Made by a program: the position numbers and the translations under genes. Below are positions 23,968 through 33,496 of a stretch of DNA of 64,000 nt, in pieces. The stretch's first letter is position 1. Each line of letters starts with the position of its first letter. Source of the stretch: Bombyx mori (lineage: Eukaryota; Arthropoda; Insecta; Lepidoptera; Bombycidae); NCBI RefSeq assembly GCF_030269925.1, contig NC_085111.1:6192142-6256141 (forward strand), read 5' to 3'. Below the pieces are notes generated by a model, which saw only the letters and a program-made list of their open reading frames with translations, was not told the DNA's origin and did no database searches.

Positions 23968-25394
23968 CTCTATTTTTTAATTTCAGTATTGAGTTTTTTA
24001 AACTAAATGTGGAGAAGTCCCCACCAAGTAACCCACCCTTCAAATCGGAACGCATGACTGCTTAGACACAGAAACAGACTGGGTAGAACAAAATACACTG
24101 CGACTATTTTATTGCTAAACCCTAAAAACATCACGAATTATCGTTTTTATGAAGATTTAATAATTTGAATTTACATCTATGCATATGTCTGCGTATGCGT
24201 AATAAATACGTAAATATGAAATTACATGTCTAAGCAACATTGAATCTTTTTATCAGTTCTATAAAATTGGAACTGCGATCTCAAAATAAATAACAAAAGG
24301 CAACATGAAGCATCCTTTGGCTTTCAAATCCATTGTTTCATACATACAGACGAGCAGAAGTCTCGCGTTCCGTATGCTGTAATGTACACTGCACAAAAGA
24401 AAAAAACGACCGAGGCGGAACATTTGCATATTTCATTATTAATTGTAACAATACACTTGACCTGGCCAGGTGGCCGAACGTAATATGATATTGTCGAAAA
24501 CTCGCTTGATCTCTCGCTAAAATACAGCTGTTTATTATGTGGTTTCAAAGTAGTCGTCTGTATGAATAACAATTATTAAGTCAACATGTTGTCCTAACTA
24601 GTTTTTATTTAAGTATCGGCTCATTTATTTGAACATGATTAAAATTAATTATTCACTAACTTCGAACAACAATCACTGAACAATTTCAATAAAGGACATA
24701 AAAACATTTTTCTGATATTGATATGAGTTCAAGAATTTGGTACCTAATGGAAATTCACGAAATTTAATCGTAATACCATTAAAAAATAATTTTATTTAAA
24801 ACCATCATGCCGCCTGATGCGCTCGTATCGAATAATGCTGATGCTCAAATCCTGCAGGAAAGTACCGGTTTTAGGGGAATGTGTACGTACCTCACACGTA
24901 TTCACTTTTGTGACGGAGGAATAAAACCGCCTAATCAAACCCGTTAAAATATAATCTTTACTCGGAACATTTGACCGTCACGAAATCAATCTGGTTTGAT
25001 TTTCGTCTATAAAGTACGGCGACAAATTTATTCCAAACTACAAAATCTAACTACTACAATGAAACCACAGAGCACAGGCGGTGGTACACTGCATTTTCCT
25101 TATATATATTTATATATAAGGAAAATGCATTCTTTCCCTATATTAGTGATTCTAATTTTGATGATGTTTTGTAGGTTCTTCAAAACGAAACGACCAGTAA
25201 CAAAGTGTTGATAGGAAGGATTATTCTTCCTATTTCTGTTGCCAACCAAACATTAGTAATCGTTAAGAATGATTATCCTAATAAACTAATATTTTGACAG
25301 TGGTGTTCCAATAGATGAGCGCTGATAAATTTTGTATAAAAAAGGAAAATTTTATTTACACTTCATAGAAAGTAAGATATTTTACTTTGTTCAA
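23968..25394. other. No gene seen; Bm1 scrap and a perfect palindrome
   Basis: A diverged - strand Bm1 fragment may lie at about 24000-24090 (ACCCACCCTTCAAATCGGAA). A perfect 18-base inverted repeat with a 2-base spacer lies at 25091-25128 (arm GCATTTTCCTTATATATA). No gene was seen. Confidence 0.5.
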
Positions 25395-25650
25395 TTTTTT
25401 TTGTTTTTTTTTTTTTTTTTTTTAATACGCCACTTTAACTGGTCCCGTGATAATTTCGTAAAGAACTTGTGTTACAGGTACCAGATAACGGATATAAATG
25501 TAAGATCCCATAAGGTAAGGATAAGACATCCATAACCCTGGAAAAGACATTTATATTTATCATGCAAATATCTTCCCTTGGCGGGATTCGAACCCGCGAC
25601 CCCCCTGTGTAGTGACCATGTCACTTACCACTACACCAGACGGCCGTTAC
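25395..25650 (-). repeat. tRNA-derived SINE (second tRNA-headed family), copy 1
   Basis: On the - strand the head at about 25574-25647 has TGGTGTAGTGGTAAGTGAC (A box) and GGGTTCGAATCCCGCC (B box). The body has CCAGGGTTATGGATG and CTGGTACCTGTAACACAAG. The A-rich tail is seen as the T run at 25395-25423. The same order of blocks recurs at 56040-56294. The shared body outside the head shows it is a SINE and not a tRNA gene. Confidence 0.85.
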
Positions 25651-27163
25651 TTTTTTTTACCGGTTTCATTTTTTTTTTTTTTTTACTCATTTAATAAGCT
25701 TTGATATACATAAATATCACAATACTGTATCTGCTATTTAGCAGCTTAAAAGTGCAGGTCATATTTGAAAAACAAAGGAAATTCAAAAGGAAAACATTTC
25801 AAACACTGGACCCAACTAACTACTCTTTTAATAGAAATCAAAAGCCTCAATGACTCACGCCAGTTGAGTAGCCTTATTTGAAGTCGGTTGTAGTTTTCCA
25901 GACTGGGTCACACTTCCGTGTCGCAAACCCATTTTATTACCCGAAATTTATAAATAATACGATATCAATGGTGCCAAAATGAAATTAAGTTTTTAATGTA
26001 TAAATAAAGCCATCTTTTCTGTTCTGGTTATTGAAATAGTCACCTATTTGTCCGGACGTGCGCAATAATCAGATTTTAATGCTTAGGTAGGGTTCCGTAT
26101 CAGAAATTCTCTATCTTGAGGTACCTGACAGCACGTACATTTCAAAATATATGATCTTATAAGGAGTACGGATACTTATAATGTGTGTGGTCGGACTTTA
26201 GACGTCAAAATCGATGCCGAACTAAAATCTGCTTGCCCTTTCCTCACTCTGTGACCCACAAATCAAAACTTTACTGCGAAAGATACAATAGCAAACATAA
26301 AATAAATTTTAAATAAAAGATTTACTCATTCACTTAATCGAGGAATGCCTTGAACTGTCTTAACATTGAAAAATAATGACAATATCTATTCAGAAGTCAA
26401 GAAAATTACCATAATAACTATCGATTAGTTTCATTAAACTATACTATTTATACGATTTTTTTATAAATTGCCGTTGCAAACTTTACAAAACGAGGCTGAT
26501 TTCAGTGAGATCATTTGAATAGAAAATATGTGGCGAGCATACATTTTAACGACACAACGACTAGCCACGTATGACATCATACGTTATGACTCTCAAATCT
26601 ATTGATCTGTAAAGTTTTCAGAAAAGTAATTCTAGTTTAATTGACATTGCTTAAAACTTTACTCTATTTGTGTGATTGTTATTTATTTGTCTCTGATTGC
26701 CTTTTGTTATTGCACGTGAAATGATTAGTCTTCCGTTTATATTGAGGTAATATATTGTTATTACTTTTAGGCTCGGTTATAAATTATAATGTTAATTTTA
26801 AATCCTACGTCTAGTTAATGAATATGTCTATTGACATAATTACGATGGTGCTTTTGTTTATATAATAAGATCAGCTTCCAGCTATTTAGCAGGTTAATAA
26901 ATCAATCCATTACTACGTTTTGCAGGGTATACGATATTAATTTTTAAGTTCAAATAATTAGCGATTAAGAAAGCTTTTTTTTCTTCATAATATCAAAACG
27001 TCGTATCTCAGTTTCTATTAATAACCAGTTCACTTTCTAACATTGCGAGTACATAAACTCGATTACCTACATAAGTTGCATGCAGAATCTATACCAAAGG
27101 AACAACGAGCACATACGGACACGCATTAATCATTTGGCCAGTGACCCGTGCCATCTGGATTCT
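25651..27163. other. No gene seen
   Basis: AT-rich sequence with many stops. No repeat was recognised. Confidence 0.45.
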
Positions 27164-27614
27164 GTGTGCTTAGTGCGAGTTTTGTAACGTTCTCGATAGC
27201 GTAAAAGTTAGCTCATATTTGTATGGAATGGGATCTGTTACACGGCCTTTCTCAAACTTCTTTTAAAAAAAAAAACACAAAAACTTTTCACAACTAAACT
27301 GTCTTTTATTAGACTTCACAATTTTACAACACTATTGTTGACTTCTCAAGCTTATGTATGCTCGCGACGGCTTCCAGATTCTAACTCGTTTTCTATACGA
27401 TTTGATTTTACAAGAAAGCTAAAAATGATGACTCTAATGGAAAAACACAGTGAGCTCGTAAACGAGCTGATTATGGCAAAGCTGCTTTGTAGAGTAGTGT
27501 GTAACAGATCGTTTGCGTACGTTTGCCGTCAGGGGCGCTGTTCCAATTGCAATATACAATATTGGCTTAACTTTTACGCTAACGAGAACGTTAAGAAACT
27601 CGGACTAAGCACAC
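27164..27614. mobile_element. Palindromic MITE, copy B, split by a solo LTR
   Basis: The left arm GTGTGCTTAGTGCGAG starts at 27164 and the right arm ends ACTAAGCACAC at 27614. Removing the 271-base insertion plus one copy of its GATC duplication rebuilds an element collinear with copy A at 12751-12923, including the CGTTTGCGTACGTTTG middle. Confidence 0.82.
27236..27506 (-). mobile_element. Solo LTR inside MITE copy B
   Basis: The 271-base insert begins TGTTACAC and ends GTGTAACA, the TG...CA form of a long terminal repeat. It is flanked by GATC on both sides (27232-27235, 27507-27510), a 4-base target duplication. Uninterrupted copy A has the GATC site once. On the - strand an AATAAA signal (complement TTTATT near 27304) sits in the second half, as expected for an LTR in that orientation. 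No internal retrovirus-like region is present. A small DNA transposon with an 8-base TIR is the alternative. Confidence 0.7.
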
Positions 27615-27620
27615 TGGTCC

Positions 27621-27813
27621 GTGGGATGGATGTAATGTGCTCTGCGTCAACCCTGTCCCGCCGTTTCAATAGCCCCGACTGGGCTCTGGCCCGGTCCGAG
27701 GTAGGGCGCCGGTCGTGAGCGGCAGGAGTTTTTAGTGAGGTTCAACTCCCACATACCCCACCTGCCGCGCGGGTGGGGATCCGGCGATTTTCTCCTGTGG
27801 AAAAAAAAAAAAA
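27621..27813 (+). mobile_element. 5'-truncated LINE 3' end with target site duplication
   Basis: A GC-rich 193-base insert ends in GGCGATTTTCTCCTGTGG and an A tail (27801-27813). GCACACTGGTCC occurs before it (27609-27620) and after the tail (27814-27825), a 12-base target duplication covering the right border of MITE copy B. Same family as 21256-21480. Confidence 0.82.
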
Positions 27814-27825
27814 GCACACTGGTCC

Positions 27826-28215
27826 ACATAGTACTTTGTTTGTACTATGTACATGTATACTTTGATGTATTTATCTGATTACATTGCTACATAATTAAAA
27901 CTTTTACGCTTTTATCTCTGTGTTTTTTTATTGTCTTCATATCGTTTCCGACTTTTCGAATACGTTACAGTTTTCGTGGTCACGGATGACCGTGATAAAT
28001 AAATCTCGAGAAAAAGCCGTATAAGTATGTAGTTACGCGAAAACCGAAACAAATACTAGATTTACGTATATTCTGAGTGCCTATGTCTTTTGATAAAATC
28101 TAAAAAAATATGTCTAATTCTTGCGATGATTAATCACATTTATCTTAGAAAGTAGAAAACCATCTTATTTTATATGGGAAACAAATTCGTTTTTGTTATA
28201 TAAACGATAATTGCT
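27826..28215. other. No gene seen
   Basis: AT-rich spacer between the nested insertion and the next SINE. Confidence 0.45.
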
Positions 28216-28416
28216 CCACCCTGCCTATTTCTGCCGTGAAGCAGTAATGCGTTTCGGTTTGAAGGGGGGGCAGCCGTCGTAACTATACTTGAGACCTTAG
28301 AACTTATATCTCAAGGTGGGTAGCGTATTTAAGTTATAGATGTCTATGGGCTCCACTAACCTCTTAATACCAGGTGATCTGTGAGATCGTCCACCTACCT
28401 AAGCAATAAAAAAAAT
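28216..28416 (+). repeat. Bm1-type SINE, 5' truncated
   Basis: Begins at CCACCCTGCCTATTTCTGCC and ends CCTAAGCAATAAAAAAAA. Head and first body block are missing. Confidence 0.85.
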
Positions 28417-28920
28417 TCAGCATGCCAAATTCATTTTTATCTGATAAATTCGTAGTTAAATACTGAAATAATAGTATAGTTTTCGTATGTCGTAATTTTA
28501 AGGTGTTTCAAATTATCTAATCGTGATTGCAGTCTGCAGCGCAGGTTTCCTGTCAAGAATGCAATTTCTGTTACTAAACATTCCATTCCAAAATTACTAT
28601 TTACGTAAAATAGCTTGAAGTGATATGAAATTAATATAAAATAGAATGATCTACGAGTATATCTAATAGATTTCTTTGTTTATTTTCAGATTCCAAAAAT
28701 CAAGTGTAACCGTTATTGAGTGGCTGAACTGAAGTCAAAGGTATAAAATATATTTTCTTTCTATTTACCCTAGACTCACGTTGTACACTTAACTATACCT
28801 CCAACAAGCCGGGTCTGAGGGGTCTGAGCACGTAAATATTCGTGTTGCTATTGGCTTTTATCTCACTTATCGGGACATGTTAATAGATTTGAGTGTATTG
28901 TTTACGACTATTGTATTAGA
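28417..28920. other. No gene seen
   Basis: AT-rich spacer without recognised content. Confidence 0.45.
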
Positions 28921-29078
28921 TGGTTGGATCTCTTGTGAGTCCGCGAGTACGTACCGCCACCCTGTCTATTTCTGCCGTGAAGCAGTAATGCGTTACGGTA
29001 TGAAGGGTGGGGCAGCAGTTGTAACTATACTGAGACTTTAGATTTTATATGGTGGGTGGCGCATTTACGTTGTAGATA
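28921..29078 (+). repeat. Bm1-type SINE, truncated at both ends
   Basis: Has CTCTTGTGAGTCCGCGAG, GAAGCAGTAATGCGTTACGG and GGTGGGTGGCGCATTTACG, then breaks off before the tail. The block between ACTTTA and GGTGGG is shortened. Confidence 0.8.
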
Positions 29079-29960
29079 CATATTACTCTTCAATATAATG
29101 CATCAGTAATTTGAGGAACTCTACACTCAGTGACATCCAAAGAGAAATTCGATTTGACGCTGGAGTTTATTTGTAGCTTTAACCACAAAAAAAATAGTTT
29201 TGGAATCTGACCATGTCGGTAAAGCAGTCTGGTCCTGAACAATGTACGGCAATTCGTGGAAGGACTGTCAATGGTGCACTATTGTTTTTTTTTTTTTTTC
29301 AAAAACCAAAACCTCACTGCAAAGATACCGAAGATGTAAAAAGTACACAAAGCAACTAACATAGACAAAACAAATGAGATGCATAAAATTATTGGTAAAT
29401 CCCCAAAAAACATGTACTATTTGTATAGGTAGTATGAGAATGAGGATAATGAAACATAAAAAAAAGATAATTAAAAAAACGCTGTGAGCAATTCTTACTT
29501 TCCTCTAAATCTAATTGTGGACATTATGATAGCAACACAGTTTTAATTACTAGCCGTCATTATAAATATTAACTATAAAATTTTTTTTTGGTGATTGTGA
29601 AATAAACGATTATTTCATATTAATTAAGTACTACTCTAAATAATATTCAGAAACAATTATAAACAAATCGAAATTAATATAGGTACCGCTGACCAATTGC
29701 TGTATAAGTAATTCTCGGCAAGCAACAGTTTATGAGGTTTTCTGAGAATTACAACATTCAAACTAGCAATTTGAACACGTGCAAGAATCTTTTATAACGG
29801 TACTAAGGCGTTTAAATTTAAAAATATTGTGACTATAACATAAATGAGAACAAAACATTAAACACACAAAAAAGTCATAATGAAAGTTCATGTTTAATAT
29901 TTGAATTTAAATGATATTAAGCAACCCCTTTATATTACTGTATCTCAAATATCATAAAAT
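29079..29960. other. No gene seen
   Basis: AT-rich with a T run at about 29285-29300. No recognised content. Confidence 0.45.
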
Positions 29961-30310
29961 ATTACTGGAGGTAGGTAAGTAAAATTTGTATGAGTGGTTA
30001 CTACAAGCCTGCCTATTTCTATCGCTATGTTATTACGGTAGACAGCTGCTTGACTGTGCCCCTGGGATTGCTCTGAGGCAACCACTCACTATTAGATAGG
30101 CGTATGCTTATAAAAGGCAATAAAAAAGCAGTAACGCATTCTCGGTTTGAATGATGGAATAGTCCTTATACTATACAATTTAGTCTTCAACCTCAAGCCT
30201 AAAGATATCTCATTATCTCAAGTCTTTGAGCAGTCTATTCAAGTAACCGCTTAATAACAGACGGGACGCGAATTTGATCTGTCCAACTGTTATACTTTAA
30301 GAAAAAAAAA
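29961..30310 (+). repeat. Mosaic of old SINE relics
   Basis: Bm1-like pieces (GCCTGCCTATTTCTATCGC before, GCAGTAACGCATTCTCGGTT after) are separated at about 30045-30130 by a diverged copy of the second SINE family (GCTGCTTGACTGTGCCCCTG to GGCAATAAAAAA). The younger unit seems to have inserted into an old Bm1 copy. Confidence 0.5.
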
Positions 30311-30573
30311 CCTTTACTTTTCACGTCAATCCATTTCCTTGGCCTCTATGACTAAAACAACAAGAGATGACATCATCCATATAAGAACACCAATCCACAT
30401 TAACATATTAGATATTGCAGGTGTTCGTTTGATCACAAACATTTCGTGGTAATTTAGACATAGGTATAATAATATAAATTTTTGTTGATCTCCTTATGAT
30501 AAAAGCGTATAATTTCGAATCAATTTTAAATAGGCTTAGTGGGTAATTAAAAAGGAGCGTTTGCCGATAAACA

Positions 30574-30755
30574 CAATCCACTTTATCGTCGGATCTTCTA
30601 AAGGGATCCCGATTCCGATCCGATGGTAGATTCAACGAAGCGTTGCTCCTGCTGTTTACAAATTATTTCAGGCTTAGCCCCGTGAGCTCCCCCACCACTC
30701 AGGCAAGGTGTGGCCAGAATAACCCCTCAAGGTTACTGGCAGATAGTAAAAGAAC
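30574..30755 (+). repeat. Jockey-family 3' UTR relic
   Basis: Diverged but ordered matches to the LINE 3' UTR: GTCGGATCTTCTAAAGGG, CCGATGGTAGATTCAACGAA, CCCCGTGAGCTC, CCCTCAAGGTTACTGGCA. No A tail remains at its end. Confidence 0.65.
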
Positions 30756-31448
30756 GCCTTCAAATTTAGAAGATTCTATTACTTAAAAAAAAACAAAAAA
30801 AAATGGCTAACCGTATTATTAAAATACATATCCGTTTATAAAACTATAAAAAAAGACTGTTTACTTATTTGAAGTAACTATGTAGAACGACATGAAAATT
30901 TATCTAATCTTATCGGCGATTCTTCAATGTAAGCAATACACTAGGAGACAGCATATTATTACATATGATTTCATCTTACCAGTCTGTAAAGGACGCCAAA
31001 TGTTAAGACGGAACCACAGCATGTTGCTATAGAGCTAGAGTGTGTGTAAAAATGAATAGCTTTTTATGTCTGACCCTCGAAAACAATCAATCGCCAGAAG
31101 GTCAATTATTAGATCTCTATTCCACAATCGTTCAGTCAATAAATACCTATATATGAGTCGACTATTATCAAAGCCGGCAATCTGACTTTTGGACAATGAT
31201 TGGTAAATCAGAAAAACGAATTATTGACTTTGTATTCCATTGGCAGTCACAAAACTCTTCGGAACGACATTTTAGATAAATAACAGGTTAACTATTAACC
31301 TTTATTTAATGCAGGTTTTGAACCGTATTCTTTGAAGGAGACGATTATATTCAAATCAATCTGTATTGACATATCAATAAATTTTTTTTGTCCAAATGCA
31401 CAGATTGCCGCCTTTGGTAATAGACGACTCATATATAAATAATAATTG
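30756..31448. other. No gene seen
   Basis: AT-rich spacer upstream of the next SINE. Nothing recognised. Confidence 0.45.
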
Positions 31449-31887
31449 AAGTCGTCGTGCCCTAAAAGATAAGACGTCTGGTGCATTCGTATATAGCGAT
31501 GCAACGGTGTTCGAATACCGCAGGCGAGTACCAATTTTTATAATGAAATACGTACTTAACAATTGTTCACGATTGACTTCCACGGTGAAGGAATAACATC
31601 GTGTAATAAAAATCAAACCCGCAAAATTATAATTTGCGTAATTACTGGTGGTAAGACCTCTTGTGAGTCCGCACGGGTAGGTACCACCACCCCGCCTATT
31701 TCTGCCGTGAAGCAGTAATGCGTTTCGGTTTGAAGGGTGGGGCAGCCGTTGTAACTATATTGAGACCTTAGAACTTATATCTCAAGGTGTGTGGCGCATT
31801 TACGTTGTAGATGTCTATGGGTTCCAGTAACTACATAACACCAGGTGGGCTGTGAGCTCGTCCACATATCTAGGCAATAAAAAAAAA
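31449..31887 (+). repeat. Bm1-type SINE, full length
   Basis: The head has GTCGTCGTGCCCTAAAAGAT and GGTGTTCGAATACC (B box with one change), followed by a complete body and the tail CTAGGCAATAAAAAAAA. It lies about 200 bases upstream of the predicted transcription start of the LRR gene. Confidence 0.92.
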
Positions 31888-32091
31888 TGAATATCAATGC
31901 CCTTAATCCATCATTATACCAGAGCATGACAGATAAAAATATACAGTAGGCACAATTTTATTTTGTGTCCGTCCGTGACTTCTGTGTATGCTGCACTAAA
32001 CACAACCACGCAATATAAACCTGAAACAAGCCGTATTACCTTTTGCGCTCTCGGCATATCGGCCGGTAAATATCGGCCCTTCATAGTTCAT

Positions 32092-32125
32092 TCAGTTACC
32101 GGCATCCGTGAAGTCGACACGGTCG
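32092..32125 (+). promoter_or_regulatory. Candidate core promoter (Inr plus DPE) of the LRR gene
   Basis: TCAGTT at 32092-32097 matches the arthropod initiator with A+1 at 32094. GGTCG at 32121-32125 sits exactly at +28 to +32 and fits the downstream promoter element consensus at every position. The spacing is fixed in insect Pol II promoters (established knowledge). The surrounding 120 bases are more GC-rich than the flanks. That this start serves the LRR gene is inferred from position and strand. Confidence 0.5.
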
Positions 32126-32222
32126 TGGAGCGCGATCGCATAGTGCCCATTGTCGTAGTGTGAAAGTGCAAAGACTTTCTACAATAAATTATCAACGCAA
32201 AGCTATTGTCTAATCCTGTTCA
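32094..32222 (+). other. Predicted untranslated first exon of the LRR gene
   Basis: From the predicted start, a GC-richer block runs to a donor-like GTGAGTG at 32223. The next acceptor on this strand with a good pyrimidine context is TTTGTCACGTTTCAG ending at 33483, just before the coding start. The intron (32223-33483) would hold one Bm1 SINE. No transcript evidence is available, and the exon borders are tentative. Confidence 0.4.
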
Positions 32223-32512
32223 GTGAGTGTGTATTTTGTTTACTGTGTTATTATTTATTGAAGTGTAAAACGACATACGGACTTTGACGATCATAATTAC
32301 CATGCAAATAAAGAAGGCGTCTGCGCCGATATTGCGAAATAGTTAGAAGGAAAAACCACTGAGTAAGGTCGGATGACAGTAAATATTCATATCAGATAGC
32401 GTGGTTTTCATTATAAAGAAAAAAAAAAACGTGGGTTTTTTTAAAATATTTTTTTAGTTAATTGGTTTGTTTGATATTAAACGTTTCATTTAATAATTGA
32501 TTACGGTTATAC

Positions 32513-32759
32513 TACTGGTGGTAGGACCTCTTGTGAGTCCGCACGGGTAGATACCACCACCCTGCTTATTTCTGCCGTGAAGCAGTAATGCGTTTCGGTT
32601 TCAAGGGCGGGGCAGCCGTTGTAACTACATTGAGACTTTAGAACTCATGTCTCAAGGTGGGTGGCTGATTTACGTCGTAGATGTCTATGGGCTCCAGTAA
32701 CCGCTTAACACCAGGTGGGCTGTGGGCTAGTCCACCCACCTCAGCAATAAAAAAAAAAC
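32513..32759 (+). repeat. Bm1-type SINE, 5' truncated
   Basis: From ACTGGTGGTAGGACCTCTTG to CTCAGCAATAAAAAAAAAA. It would lie in the first intron of the LRR gene, same strand. Confidence 0.9.
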
Positions 32760-33496
32760 AAACAATTACCTATGCAACGAATTTACGATGTTCCATAGAT
32801 ATGTAAGCTTTGCTTTTAAATCGATTCCATAATTATATTAATTGTTTTTTTTTCCTATATTCAAAAATATTCCAATACAATTTTAACAAACCAAGAACTC
32901 TTGCTATCCGTTTACTGAGGCAGTCAACAAACGGACAGATGGACAATGCTCAGATAAGATTTCACTAGAACAATGCCTGGAACATCTGTTCTCTTTGTCT
33001 ACATTTTATTGACGAAGATACAATATAGGCAGTGTCATTCATTATACGTGTTGTGGATATTTCCATTTGTAGCGTTGATTTTAAATCGTAATAAATACAT
33101 ACATTCCGTTTTCAAATAATTTGTTTAGATGTTATTTTTTTAAGCTTTCATGCGTTAAACAACTAATTAGTACAGTTCTTATAGCAAAATAAACACTCCA
33201 AAAACAAGCCTTTTAAGAACCAACAAATTCGTCAGCCCAGTAGTATTAGTTGAATGATTTCCAAACATACATTAAAGGCCATTAATATAATTGGAAATTT
33301 AGAAACCGAAGTCATAATTTTTTTTGGAAGAACATGCCCACTCGATTCTCTTTGGTTGTCGCGTCCAATGATTGATCACAGCACCGCCACTATTCTTGAC
33401 TGCTGTCAGATAATTTAATAATAGTCAAAGATAAGTATGTATATTTTGTCGGTTGATTAAAATATCCCTTTGTCACGTTTCAGAGTTCGCTACGAC

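Noticed and set aside
25574..25648. tRNA gene on the - strand (also 56218-56292)
   Set aside because: Both are followed by the same non-tRNA body and an A-rich tail, so they are heads of a SINE.
31963..32163. Small + strand protein gene near the LRR promoter
   Set aside because: No domain. It overlaps the predicted core promoter and first exon and has no splice support as coding.
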